Positions 28,613 through 40,671 of a DNA stretch of 64,000 nt are shown one piece after another. The DNA comes from Micromonospora sp. MA102. Its GTDB lineage: Bacteria > Actinomycetota > Actinomycetes > Mycobacteriales > Micromonosporaceae. Location: the NCBI RefSeq assembly GCF_025460765.1, contig NZ_JAMWEG010000002.1, forward strand, positions 62,001 to 126,000. The letters run 5' to 3'. The notes under the pieces were generated by a model, which saw only the letters and a program-made list of their open reading frames with translations, ran no database searches and was not told the origin of the DNA. Each line of letters begins with the position of its first letter. Position 1 is the first letter of the stretch. The translations under genes were made by a program, and so were the position numbers.

Positions 28613-29373
28613 CACATGCTCCACAGCCCGGCGGGCTCTTCGTCGCAGTGCGGGTGCACGTGGTCGTGGCCCGGATCGGCGTGGTGCCCGGCCGGCTCCG
28701 GCACCGGGCCGTCGTGGCAGATCGTGCCCTGGTGGACGACGACGGCCCGGCCGATGAGCGGGCGCAGCGGCCCGAGCTCGTGGGCGACCAGCAGCACGGT
28801 GCCGCCGCCGTCGCGGAAGTCCCGCAGCGCGGTGGCGAACGCCTCCTGGCTGGCCGCGTCCACCCCGGCGGTCGGCTCGTCGAGCACCAGCAGCTCCGGC
28901 CGGCCGGCCAGGGCCCGGGCGATCAGGGTGCGCTGCTGCTGGCCGCCGGAGAGCGTGGCGACCGGGTCGCCGGCCCGGTCGGCGAGCCCGACCGCGCGCA
29001 GCGCCGCGGCGACCGCCTCCCGGTCGGCCCGCCGCGACGGCCGCAGCACACCCCGGCGGGCCAGCCGCCCGGACGCCACCACCTCGCCGACCGTGGCGGG
29101 TACGCCGCTGCCCGCGCCGAGCCGCTGCGGGACGTACCCGATGCGGTGCCACTGCCGGAAGCGGCGCTGGGGCGTGCCGAAGAGGGTGACCGACCCGGCG
29201 CCCAGCGGCACCAGGCCGAGCACGGCGCGGATCAGGGTCGACTTGCCGGAGCCGTTGGCGCCGAGCACGGCGACCACCTCGCCGGCGGTGACGGTCAGGG
29301 AGACGTCGCGCAGCACCGCCCGGCCGTCGTAGCCGACGGCGGCGTGTGCGACCTGGATCACGGGTTCGGTCAT
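28612..29373 (-). CDS. znuC: Zinc ABC transporter ATP-binding protein ZnuC-like
   Basis: 253-residue ABC ATPase for metal import. Walker A is LGANGSGKST (about 38), the signature LSGGQQQRTLIARAL, Walker B LLVLDEPTAG, and a switch His in LVAHELG. The C-terminal tail is His-rich (GHHADPGHDHVHPHCDEE), consistent with zinc handling. It overlaps the znuA stop by four bases. Confidence 0.94.
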   Translation of the reverse strand: MTEPVIQVAHAAVGYDGRAVLRDVSLTVTAGEVVAVLGANGSGKSTLIRAVLGLVPLGAGSVTLFGTPQRRFRQWHRIGYVPQRLGAGSGVPATVGEVVASGRLARRGVLRPSRRADREAVAAALRAVGLADRAGDPVATLSGGQQQRTLIARALAGRPELLVLDEPTAGVDAASQEAFATALRDFRDGGGTVLLVAHELGPLRPLIGRAVVVHQGTICHDGPVPEPAGHHADPGHDHVHPHCDEEPAGLWSM

Positions 29374-30302
29374 GAGCAGTCCAAGGCGGTCCGCAGGGTC
29401 TGGAGGTTGGCGCGCATCGCCGAGAGGTAGTCGCCGTCGGCGGGCCGGCCCTCGATCGGGTCGAGCACGGCGGTCCTCGCCCCGACCTCCCGGGCGACGG
29501 TCTCGGCGACCTTCGGGCTGACCAGCGTCTCGAAGAAGATGGTGGTGGCACCGTGCTCCCGGGCCTCCTCCGCCACCTCGGCGAGGCGCTGCGGGGAGGG
29601 TTCGGCGTCCGGGCTGAGGCCGGTGATGCCGACCTGGTCGAGCCGGTAGTGCTCGGCCAGGTAGCCGAAGGCGGTGTGGCTGGTCACGATCTCCCGGCGC
29701 TGGCAGGTGGCCAGGCCCCGGGCGTAGTCGGCGTCGAGCCCGGTCAGCTCGGCGCGCAGCGCCGTGGCCCGGGCGGTGAAGTCGGCGGCCCGGTCCGGGT
29801 CGACCCGGCCGAGCCGCTCGGCGAGCCGGTCGCCGACGGTGGCCAGCCGGGTCGGGTCCAGCCAGAGGTGCGGGTCCTTGCCGCCGCTCTCCTCGTGGCC
29901 GGCCTCACCGTCGTGCTGGTGCCCGCCCGCGGCGGCGTCGAGCAGCGGCTGCACGCCCGCCACGTCGAACGCCCGCTTGCCGCCGTTCTGCTCGACCGCC
30001 TCGTCCACGGCCGGCTGGAAGCCGGCGAGGTAGACGATCAGCTCGGCGTCGGCCACCTGGCCGACCTGCCGGGGGTTGAGTTCCAGGTCGTGCGGCTCGG
30101 CGCCGGGCTTGGCCAGGCTGGTGACGGCGACCGCGTCACCGCCGATCTTCTCGGCGAGGAACTGGAGGGGGTAGAAGGCGGCCACCACGTCGACCCGGTC
30201 CGGGTCGCTCCCGCCGCCGTCGCCGGAGCAGGCGGCGAGGCCGCCGAGGGTGAGCAGGGCGGCGGTGGCGGCGGCGAGCGCGCGGGCTGAGCGGACGGTC
30301 AT
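29370..30302 (-). CDS. znuA: Zinc ABC transporter substrate-binding lipoprotein ZnuA-like
   Basis: 310-residue cluster A-I metal-binding protein. A signal peptide ends in lipobox LAAC (about residues 18-21). Mature motifs include PGAEPHDLELNPRQ, the flexible His/Asp/Glu-rich loop GGHQHDGEAGHEES typical of zinc-specific members, DPHLWLDP, and HTAFGYLAEHY. The ATG at 30302 is chosen because it starts the signal peptide. A longer frame would run back through the AT-rich operator region. It is the first gene of znuACB. Confidence 0.94.
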   Translation of the reverse strand: MTVRSARALAAATAALLTLGGLAACSGDGGGSDPDRVDVVAAFYPLQFLAEKIGGDAVAVTSLAKPGAEPHDLELNPRQVGQVADAELIVYLAGFQPAVDEAVEQNGGKRAFDVAGVQPLLDAAAGGHQHDGEAGHEESGGKDPHLWLDPTRLATVGDRLAERLGRVDPDRAADFTARATALRAELTGLDADYARGLATCQRREIVTSHTAFGYLAEHYRLDQVGITGLSPDAEPSPQRLAEVAEEAREHGATTIFFETLVSPKVAETVAREVGARTAVLDPIEGRPADGDYLSAMRANLQTLRTALDCS

Positions 30303-30317
30303 GTCACTACTGTCCGC

Positions 30318-30336
30318 GATAACGAAATTGATTGTC
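30318..30336 (-). promoter_or_regulatory. Zur-like operator upstream of znuA
   Basis: AT-rich imperfect dyad GATAACGAAATTGATTGTC, 16 bases before the znuA start, in a region otherwise above 70% GC. The arms match at about two-thirds of positions. Fur/Zur operators are AT-rich dyads of this size, and the znu genes are the expected target. The exact box is inferred. Confidence 0.55.
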
Positions 30337-30372
30337 AAAAACGCATGATTGCATGTCTGCGCAGGTCAACGC

Positions 30373-30630
30373 TCAGAGCAGCTTCGCCAGCGCGATCGCG
30401 ATCAACAGGGTCAGCATCAGCAGCCGCAGCACCCGGGTGGCCGGCGCCTGCACCGGCCAGGTGACGGTCATCAGCCACACCAGCCCCGCGGCCAGCGCCA
30501 GCAGCAGCAGCCCGCCCGCCGCCCCGGGCGCGAAGAGCCCCACCAGCACCAGGACCAGCGCGGCCAGGAACACCGTCGTCGGGTTGAGCCGGGCCAACCG
30601 GGACAGCACGGGAGTCTGCGTACGCTGCAT
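30373..30630 (-). CDS. Small three-helix membrane protein (DUF6703-like)
   Basis: 85-residue membrane protein starting MQRTQTPVLSRLARLNPTTV, with three hydrophobic segments (about 20-37, 39-55 and 65-84). The pattern resembles the actinobacterial DUF6703 family, function unknown. ATG 30630 is divergent from the monooxygenase-like gene that starts at 30658, so both promoters share a very short region. Confidence 0.72.
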   Translation of the reverse strand: MQRTQTPVLSRLARLNPTTVFLAALVLVLVGLFAPGAAGGLLLLALAAGLVWLMTVTWPVQAPATRVLRLLMLTLLIAIALAKLL

Positions 30631-30657
30631 GCCACAGACTCTACGAGGAGGAACCTG

Positions 30658-30999
30658 GTGCTGGTCACCAACCGGTTCGTGGTGGACGCCGACGAGGCGG
30701 ACGAGTTCACCCGGCAGGCGCACGCGGCGCTCACCGCGCTCGCCGCCCGCCCGGGCTACCTGCGCGGCGACCTGCTCCGGGCGCTGGACGACCCGGCCCA
30801 CTGGTGCCTGCTCACCGAGTGGGAGTCGGTCGGGGCCTACCGCCGGGCGCTCGGCGGGTTCGACGTCAAGGTCACCGCGGTGCCGCTGCTCGCCCGGTCG
30901 GTGGACGAGCCCTCGGCGTACGAGACGCTCGCCAGTGCCGCCCCGGACGGCGAGATCGTCGTGGCGGCCAGTGATCGGGCCGCAGGTCCTTACCGCTGA
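30658..30999 (+). CDS. Antibiotic biosynthesis monooxygenase (ABM) family protein
   Basis: 113-residue dimeric alpha-beta barrel protein of the ABM type: VLVTNRFVVDADEADEFTRQA, then GYLRGDLLRALDDPAHWCLLTEWES. Members range from quinone-forming monooxygenases to haem-degrading enzymes, and this one cannot be assigned. GTG 30658 has GAGGAG seven bases upstream. It is not near a biosynthetic cluster, so a housekeeping role is more likely. Confidence 0.82.
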   Translation: MLVTNRFVVDADEADEFTRQAHAALTALAARPGYLRGDLLRALDDPAHWCLLTEWESVGAYRRALGGFDVKVTAVPLLARSVDEPSAYETLASAAPDGEIVVAASDRAAGPYR

Positions 31000-31011
31000 G
31001 GTCGGGGGCAC

Positions 31012-31017
31012 TACCCT
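31012..31017 (+). promoter_or_regulatory. Predicted -10 box for a leaderless gene at 31025
   Basis: TACCCT ends seven bases before ATG 31025, with no Shine-Dalgarno sequence. Confidence 0.5.
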
Positions 31018-31024
31018 GGCGCGT

Positions 31025-31636
31025 ATGACCGCTCCCGGACCGGCCGGCCCACCACCCCCGCCCGTGCCCTCCGGCGCGCCGCCGGTGCCGGGACCCCCGG
31101 CCGACCCCGGCTCTCCCGCGCCGCCGCCCGGACCGCCGCCGGTGTCACCGGGCGAGCCGGGCGTCCCCGCGCCGCCGCCCGGTCCCGGTGTCGCCCCGCC
31201 GTTCGCCGCGCCGCCCACCGAGGGCGGCCGGGCCCGGCTCTGGCTCGGCCTCGGCGTCGGCGCGCTGGCCGTGCTGCTCTGCTGCGGCGGGGGCGGCGCG
31301 GCCGTGGTCGGGCTCGCCGTGAGCAACGTGCAGGCCGTCGAGGAGCAGGGCCGGGCCGTCACCGACGACTACTACCAGGCGCTCGTCGTCAAGGACTGGT
31401 CCAAGGCGTACGACCAGCTCTGCGACGACGCCCGGCGGCGCGAGTCCCGGGCGGAGTTCGAGCAGCGGGTGGCCACCGAGCCGCAGGTCTCCGGCTACCG
31501 GGTGGGCGAGGTCGACACCACCACGCTGACCGTGCCGGTGGACGTGACCCTGGCCGGCGGCCGGCGGGAGGCGCAGACCGTCACGCTGGCACCCGACCAG
31601 CAGACCGGCGGCATGGAGGTGTGCGGGGTGAGCTGA
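31025..31636 (+). CDS. Pro-rich single-pass membrane protein with DUF4878-like domain
   Basis: 203-residue protein with a cytoplasmic N-terminus of about 70 residues made almost entirely of Pro, Gly and Ala. One membrane helix follows (about 76-100, with a CC pair), then an extracytoplasmic domain of about 100 residues starting [19 protein letters not shown]. That domain resembles the NTF2-like DUF4878 fold. It has one Cys near each end (LCDDA and EVCGVS) that could form a disulfide. The role is unknown; such proteins are common envelope proteins in actinomycetes. Confidence 0.75.
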   Translation: MTAPGPAGPPPPPVPSGAPPVPGPPADPGSPAPPPGPPPVSPGEPGVPAPPPGPGVAPPFAAPPTEGGRARLWLGLGVGALAVLLCCGGGGAAVVGLAVSNVQAVEEQGRAVTDDYYQALVVKDWSKAYDQLCDDARRRESRAEFEQRVATEPQVSGYRVGEVDTTTLTVPVDVTLAGGRREAQTVTLAPDQQTGGMEVCGVS

Positions 31637-31749
31637 GCGGCCCCCGGTATTCTGCTGGGCTCGGGACCGCGGTGGTCGTACCGTTGTCCCGAACCGTCCG
31701 GTTCCACTCACATCGCCCCCGCCGACCGCCAGCCGGCGTAGGAGGAAAC

Positions 31750-33129
<1,380 letters not shown>

Positions 33130-33137
33130 CGCTGGTC

Positions 33138-33169
33138 ACGGGGCCCCGACCGGTCGGTCGGGGCCCCGT
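33138..33169 (+). terminator. Hairpin terminator after glyS
   Basis: Perfect 15-bp inverted repeat, arm acggggccccgaccg (33138-33152) with its complement at 33155-33169, eight bases after the glyS stop. Confidence 0.8.
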
Positions 33170-33174
33170 ACACT
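33169..33174 (+). promoter_or_regulatory. Predicted -10 box for leaderless dus
   Basis: TACACT ends six bases before GTG 33181. No Shine-Dalgarno sequence is present. It abuts the glyS terminator. Confidence 0.6.
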
Positions 33175-33180
33175 TGTCCG

Positions 33181-34353
33181 GTGACCGCCCCGACCCTGCC
33201 CGCGCTGCGCCCGCTCACCCTCGGCCCGCACGAGGTGTGGCCGCCCGTGGTGCTCGCGCCGATGGCCGGGATCACCAACGTCGGCTTCCGCCGGCTCTGC
33301 CGGGAGCAGGGCGGCGGCATCTACGTCTGCGAAATGATCACCACGCGGGCGCTCGTCGAGCGTAACCCGAAGACGCTCCGCATGATCGCCTTCGGCGCGG
33401 ACGAGCACCCGCGCAGCCTCCAGCTCTACGGCACCGACCCGGAGATCACCGCCGCCGCCGTGCGGATCGTGGTCGAGCGGAACCTCGCCGACCACATCGA
33501 CCTGAACTTCGGCTGCCCCGTCCCCAAGGTCACCCGGCGCGGCGGCGGGTCGGCCCTGCCGTGGCGGCGCCGGCTCTTCGCCCGGCTGGTCAAGGGCGCG
33601 GTGGCCGCCGCGTCGCCCGCCGGGGTGCCGGTCACCGTCAAGATGCGCAAGGGCATCGACGACGACCACCTGACGTACGTCGAGGCCGGCCTCGCCGCCC
33701 AGGACGCCGGCGTCGCCGCGGTCGCCCTGCACGGGCGTACGGCCGCGCAGCGCTACTCGGGCACCGCCGACTGGGACGCCATCGCCACCCTCAAGCAGGC
33801 GCTCGACGTGCCGGTGCTGGGCAACGGCGACATCTGGGAGGCCGACGACGCCCTGCGGATGGTCGCCCACACCGGCGTCGACGGCGTGGTGATCGGGCGC
33901 GGCTGCCTGGGCCGGCCGTGGCTCTTCGCCGACCTGGAGGCCGCCTTCAACGGCCGCACCGAGCGGCGGCTGCCGAACCTCGGCGAGGTCGCGGCCACGA
34001 TGCGCCGGCATGCCGAGCTGCTCGTCGACCAGTTCGTGGCCGGCGCCCGCAACCCGGCCCGGGGCGAGCGCGACGGCTGCACCGACTTCCGCAAGCACGT
34101 CGCCTGGTACCTCAAGGGCTTCCCGGTCGGCAGCGAGCTGCGGCGCTCGCTCGCGATGATCGAGAGCCTGGCCCAGCTCGACGACCTGCTCGGCAAGCTC
34201 GACCCGGCCGTACCGTTCCCGGTCGAGACCCTGGGCCAGCCGCGCGGCCGGACCAACTCCCCGGGCAAGGTCGCCCTCCCCGACGGCTGGCTGGCCAGCC
34301 GGGACGACGACACCCCGCCGGACGGCGCCGAGCTGGACGACTCCGGCGGCTGA
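33181..34353 (+). CDS. dusB: tRNA-dihydrouridine synthase (DusB type)
   Basis: 390-residue FMN-dependent enzyme that reduces uridine to dihydrouridine in the tRNA D-loop. It has VVLAPMAGITNVGFRRLC at the N-terminus, catalytic Cys112 in NFGCPVPKVTRRGGGSAL, HGRT in the phosphate-binding region and VIGRGCLGRPWLF. The C-terminal helical domain is complete. The GTG start is probably leaderless. The gene ends in a 21-bp bidirectional terminator. Confidence 0.93.
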   Translation: MTAPTLPALRPLTLGPHEVWPPVVLAPMAGITNVGFRRLCREQGGGIYVCEMITTRALVERNPKTLRMIAFGADEHPRSLQLYGTDPEITAAAVRIVVERNLADHIDLNFGCPVPKVTRRGGGSALPWRRRLFARLVKGAVAAASPAGVPVTVKMRKGIDDDHLTYVEAGLAAQDAGVAAVALHGRTAAQRYSGTADWDAIATLKQALDVPVLGNGDIWEADDALRMVAHTGVDGVVIGRGCLGRPWLFADLEAAFNGRTERRLPNLGEVAATMRRHAELLVDQFVAGARNPARGERDGCTDFRKHVAWYLKGFPVGSELRRSLAMIESLAQLDDLLGKLDPAVPFPVETLGQPRGRTNSPGKVALPDGWLASRDDDTPPDGAELDDSGG

Positions 34354-34400
34354 CACGCGAAAGGGCCCGACCCCTCGGTGGGGTCGGGCCCTTTCGCGTG
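34354..34400. terminator. Very strong bidirectional hairpin terminator
   Basis: Perfect 21-bp stem (34354-34374 with 34380-34400) and a five-base loop tcggt, followed by ttgctgcttt on the plus strand. It lies between the convergent dus and C39-like genes. The dus stop codon TGA overlaps its left edge. Confidence 0.92.
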
Positions 34401-34411
34401 TTGCTGCTTTG

Positions 34412-35065
34412 TCAGGAGGCCGAGTAGCCGCGGGTGGCGATCCAGTCGGCCAGGTTGTCCACGCTCATCCGGTAGGAGGCCATGTTCGGGTCGGCCGAGT
34501 CCGCGATGGTCACGATCTTCCCGTTGTCGCGGTAGCCCACGACGCTGATGTAGTGGCCACCCTCGAACGAGTGGGTGTTGCCGTCGGTGTCGGTGGCGGT
34601 GCCGGCGATGTTGGCGACCACGGCGCGGCCGTCATCCACGGTCCGGACGACGTCAGCCCGCAGCGTGTCGGTCTGCTTGTCGTCGGCCTTACCGTCGCGG
34701 ATCTCCACCGACCGGTAGTGCTTGCCGGTCTCCTTGTTCAGCACGGGGGTGATGTCGTTGATGCTGTTGGTGCCGTTCTCGGTGGTGCCCATCTCCTTGG
34801 CCATGGCGTCGACGTCGATGTTCTTGCCGAGCACCGAGATGGCGTTACGGGCGGCGGCGGGGCCGCAGTAGTAGAAGTTCGGCTGGGCCTCGTAGCGGAC
34901 GTCGAGCTCCCGCTCGCCGTGACCCTTACGGTCGGTGCTGACCTGGGTGGCGGCCTTCTCGGCCGGCGTGGCCTGCGCGGCGACCGCGGGGCCCGCGATC
35001 CCACCGGCGGTGGCGGCGAAGCCGGCAGCGGTCAGAACGGTCTTACGCAGCAGATCGGTACGCAT
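34412..35065 (-). CDS. Secreted C39-family peptidase-like protein
   Basis: 217-residue protein with a signal peptide of about 30 residues (twin-basic start MRTDLLRK, cleavage after AVAA). The mature part is a Peptidase_C39_2-like papain fold, with catalytic Cys67 in NFYYCGPAAARNA, His171 in GGHYISVVGY and Asp189 in IADSADP. No ABC or membrane domain is attached, so it is a free secreted Cys protease or transglutaminase-like protein, not a bacteriocin exporter. GAGAGG precedes ATG 35065. Its GC content looks lower than its neighbours. A repeat-rich region of 827 bp lies upstream. Confidence 0.85.
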   Translation of the reverse strand: MRTDLLRKTVLTAAGFAATAGGIAGPAVAAQATPAEKAATQVSTDRKGHGERELDVRYEAQPNFYYCGPAAARNAISVLGKNIDVDAMAKEMGTTENGTNSINDITPVLNKETGKHYRSVEIRDGKADDKQTDTLRADVVRTVDDGRAVVANIAGTATDTDGNTHSFEGGHYISVVGYRDNGKIVTIADSADPNMASYRMSVDNLADWIATRGYSAS

Positions 35066-35169
35066 GATGAGTGCCTCTCTGTCGGGGGTGAGCAGCACAC
35101 GCAGGGGGTGCGGGTGCCGCTGGGAAAGTCTTTGGGGTGCCCGGCGATCAAGGTGGTGACCTGCTCGGG

Positions 35170-35490
35170 CGGTCCGGGGGTGTAACCATCGGCGGTGGGG
35201 AAGCGATTCCCTCGACCCTGACCCGATGTCCCGGGGGATGTAACGACCGGGGTCCGGGGGTGATTCCCTGGCTGACCGGCTCGGACCGGTGATGCGCGGT
35301 CCGGGGGATGTAACGACCGGGGCCGCGAGGTCATTCCCTCCGGCGCGACCGGCTCGGACCTGCGCGGTCCGGGGGAATGTAACGACCGGTGGGGGCGGTC
35401 ATTCCGACCGGCGGTCGCCGTCGCCCGGGGGCGGGGTGCTGCGCGGTCTGCCATGTACAACGACCCCACCCCCGCCATGATTCCGCCGTG
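35170..35490. repeat. Five imperfect tandem repeats with internal dyads
   Basis: Each unit contains gcGGTCCGGGGGatGTAAC, then GACCGG, a variable GC-rich middle, and TCATTCCCT or ATTCC. The GTAAC (or variant) cores lie at 35182, 35240, 35310, 35379 and about 35454, giving periods of 58, 70, 69 and 75 bases. In units 3 and 4 gggga/ttccc and gacc/ggtc can pair across the variable middle, so each unit can fold into a hairpin. The first and fifth units are degenerate. Confidence 0.85.
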
Positions 35491-35651
35491 ACGGTGGCGC
35501 CGACCACCCGACGGCGCCGGTCGAAACCGGACATCCGGGGCCTCGAGCGCTCCATCACGAATCAGACATCCACCCCAGGCCGCCACCGACCACCCACGCG
35601 GGCGCCACTGGACGCTGTCCGCCGGGCAGTGACTGACCGGCCTGGTTGGTC

Positions 35652-35730
35652 AGGCGTCGATCGTTGACGCACCCTCCGGGTGCGTTTGTTGTCGCCAGAG
35701 GCGCAACAACCGCACCCAGACCCGACGCCT
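35652..35730. repeat. Nested, mutually exclusive hairpins
   Basis: Outer arms aggcgtcg (35652-35659) and cgacgcct (35723-35730) enclose two alternative folds. One is an 8-bp hairpin acgcaccc-tcc-gggtgcgt (35667-35685) followed by T-rich sequence. The other is a hairpin of about 17 bp (35678-35717) in which the same gggtgcg pairs instead with cgcaccc at 35711-35717. The arrangement resembles a terminator/antiterminator pair or a structured RNA. Confidence 0.65.
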
Positions 35731-35735
35731 CCGCC

Positions 35736-35796
35736 GGTGATCATGAAGTTGGCCGGCCCGAAACGGACGAATCAACCAGTCAACCTCATGATCACC
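35736..35796. repeat. REP-like palindrome, second copy
   Basis: Arms ggtgatcatgaagttg (35736-35751) and caacctcatgatcacc (35781-35796) pair with one mismatch around a 29-base loop. The outer end GATCATGAAGTTG matches the element at 20090-20144, while the loops differ. Confidence 0.75.
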
Positions 35797-35892
35797 GACG
35801 CGCCCCACCACCCGGCGGCGCTGGCGCCCGGCGCCGCTCGGCGTTGAGCGGAAGGTTCGGGCGCGCCCCCTGTCGGCCGCGGGAGGGCGGGT

Positions 35893-37638
35893 TCAGTGGG
35901 TGTCGGCGGTGGTGTCGCGGGTCGGTTGGGTGGGGATGGCGGCCGGCGTGGGCCACGGGACGTCGGGGGACGGGTGGAAGGTGATGCCGGCGGCGGCCCA
36001 GCGCGGGCCGTGGGCGGCGAGCCGCTCGCGGAACCCGGCCCAGTCGTGCGTCGAGCGGGGCGACCAGCCGAGTTCGGCGACGGCGGGCAGGCGCGGGAAG
36101 AGCATGAACTCGACCTCGGCCAGGGTGGTGACCGACTCCGTCCAGAGCGGCGCCTCGACGCCCAGCACCGCCGCGGCCGGTACGCCGGTGAGGTGCGTCC
36201 CCGGATCCCAGTCGTACGCGCGGCGCACGTCGATGAGGCCCGCCCAGTCGTGCCCGATCGGGGTGTCGGCGGCGTACTTCATGTCCAGGTAGACGCGGTT
36301 GCCGGGGGAGAGGATGAGGCGGGCGCCCCGGCGTACCGCCTCGGCGGTCTCGGGGTCGTCGCCGTTGGTGCCCCACCACTGGAGCACCCGCCCGTCGACG
36401 TGCCCGGCCGGGGCGAGCTGGTGCCAGCCGACCACGGTCTTCCCGGTCGCCGCGACCAGGGTCTGCGCCCGCTTGATGAAGGCGCGGTAGGTGTCGGCCG
36501 GCACTTTGAACGCCTCGTCGCCGCCCAGGTGCAGCCACGGGCCGGGGGTCAGGGCGGCCACCTCGCCGACCACGTCGGCGACGAAGGCGTACGTCCGCTC
36601 GTCGGCGGGGTCGACGTAGCTGAAGCCGACCTCGGTGCCGGTGTACGGCGGGGGCGCGATCTTGCCGGGTGTCAGCTCCGGGTAGGCGATGAGGGCCGCG
36701 TTGGTGTGCCCCGGCAGGTCGATCTCCGGCACGACGGTGACGTGGCGGCGGGCCGCGTACGCGACGATGCGCCGGTAGTCGGCCTGCGTGTAGTAGCCGC
36801 CGGGGCCGCCGCCCACCTCGGTGGCGCCGCCGACCTCGGCGAGCCGGGGCCAGGAGTCGACGGCGATCCGCCAGCCCTGGTCGTCGGTGAGGTGCAGGTG
36901 CAGGTGGTTGAGCTTGTACCGGGCCAGGTGGTCGACGACCCGCAGCACGTCCTCGACGGGGAAGAAGTGGCGGGCCACGTCGAGCATCGCCCCGCGGTAG
37001 GGGAAGCGCGGCCGGTCGACGATGCTGCCGCCGGGCACCGTCCAGCGCTCGGTGACGGGGCTGGTGCTGTCGATGGAGGCCGGCAGGAGCTGCCGCAGCG
37101 TCTGCGCGCCGTGGAACAGCCCGGCCGCGGTGGCCGCGGTGATCCGCACGCCGGCGGGGGTCACGCGCAGGCGGTAGCCCTCGTCACCGAACCCGTCGAG
37201 CGAACCAGCAGCGTCGACCGGGCCGGCGGCGTCGACCGGGTCGGCCGCGGCGACCGCGTCAGCCGGCTCGGTGAGGGGCGCCTCCGACAGGGTCAGCACG
37301 AGCGGGCCCTCGGCCGGGAGCGAGCCGTCGGCGATCGGCAGCGCGAAGCCGGTGGCGGGGCGCAGCCATTCGGCGAGTTGCTCGGCGACGTCCCGGCCGG
37401 CCGGGCTGACCCGGATCGCCGCCCCGGCGGACAGCGTGAAGTCCGCCGCCGGGTCGGGGAGCACCTGTTCCGGGGCGGGCACCACGTCGCCGAGGCGGAC
37501 CGGCGCGGGCGGGGCGAGCAGGTCGCCGGCTCGCCGGGCGGCGGTGCGGGCCAGCTCGGCGGCGGCCGGCTGCTGGGCGGGGAGGCGGTCGAGCGGCTCG
37601 GCACCGCTCTCGGCGGGGGTGGTGGGGATGGTCGGCAC
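35893..37638 (-). CDS. Beta-N-acetylhexosaminidase (GH20)
   Basis: 581-residue glycoside hydrolase family 20 enzyme removing terminal GlcNAc/GalNAc. The N-terminal GH20b-like domain (about 60-170) carries an Ala/Asp-rich insertion (repeats of AAxDPVDAAG). The catalytic barrel starts FPYRGAMLDVARHFF, and the catalytic Asp-Glu pair is Asp374-Glu375 in HLGGDEAF. No signal peptide is visible, so it may act in the cytoplasm on imported chitobiose. GTG 37638 is preferred because GGAG lies eight bases upstream; an upstream TTG at 37677 has no such support. It is divergent from ppdK. Confidence 0.93.
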   Translation of the reverse strand: MPTIPTTPAESGAEPLDRLPAQQPAAAELARTAARRAGDLLAPPAPVRLGDVVPAPEQVLPDPAADFTLSAGAAIRVSPAGRDVAEQLAEWLRPATGFALPIADGSLPAEGPLVLTLSEAPLTEPADAVAAADPVDAAGPVDAAGSLDGFGDEGYRLRVTPAGVRITAATAAGLFHGAQTLRQLLPASIDSTSPVTERWTVPGGSIVDRPRFPYRGAMLDVARHFFPVEDVLRVVDHLARYKLNHLHLHLTDDQGWRIAVDSWPRLAEVGGATEVGGGPGGYYTQADYRRIVAYAARRHVTVVPEIDLPGHTNAALIAYPELTPGKIAPPPYTGTEVGFSYVDPADERTYAFVADVVGEVAALTPGPWLHLGGDEAFKVPADTYRAFIKRAQTLVAATGKTVVGWHQLAPAGHVDGRVLQWWGTNGDDPETAEAVRRGARLILSPGNRVYLDMKYAADTPIGHDWAGLIDVRRAYDWDPGTHLTGVPAAAVLGVEAPLWTESVTTLAEVEFMLFPRLPAVAELGWSPRSTHDWAGFRERLAAHGPRWAAAGITFHPSPDVPWPTPAAIPTQPTRDTTADTH

Positions 37639-37947
37639 GGCGACGACTCCGGGGTGTATTTGGCCGGGATATGGCAAAGGTCAGGTTCAGCAAAACCAGT
37701 GCCGTCAAGAGTACGAGGGGAATCGGAATTGCGTGATAGTGCGCGTGGAAGCGTTCCCAAAAACCGGTACGGACGCGGATAGTGGTGACCGTTGTGCCAA
37801 TAGTCACCGAACGGTCCCAGGCCGCCCGAAGTTCGCTTAACCTTCGCGCACCGATCGCTGACGACGCCGGGATTACCGGTGGTCGCTCCCGGGGTATGTC
37901 CGAACTGAACCTTCGTTAAGTGTCAATGGCGCGCGTGGGAGGCTCTG
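37639..37947. other. Divergent promoter region of GH20 and ppdK
   Basis: 309 bases without a gene. A short dyad tggaagcgttccc (37746-37758) resembles the GGAA-NCG-TTCC type of operator used by some LacI-family sugar regulators, and gtgac/gtcac arms lie at about 37785-37808. I see no clear DasR-type site. The ppdK ribosome binding site GGAGG lies at about 37939. Confidence 0.5.
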
Positions 37948-40656
<2,709 letters not shown>

Positions 40657-40671
40657 CCGTGTGACGCCTCC

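Larger units (their letters stand above)
35066..35892. other. 827-bp gene-free, repeat-rich intergenic region
   Basis: No credible gene on either strand. The region contains five imperfect tandem hairpin repeats (35170-35490), nested and mutually exclusive inverted repeats (35652-35730), and a REP-like palindrome (35736-35796). It should also hold the promoter of the C39-like gene. It is by far the longest non-coding stretch in the window. Confidence 0.85.

Noticed and set aside
34412..35065. Bacteriocin-processing exporter protease
   Set aside because: The C39-like domain is not fused to membrane or ABC domains and has its own signal peptide, and no precursor peptide gene is adjacent.
35170..35490. 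CRISPR-like array
   Set aside because: Repeat units are degenerate and of unequal length, the conserved parts flank a partly conserved middle rather than unique spacers, and no cas genes are nearby.
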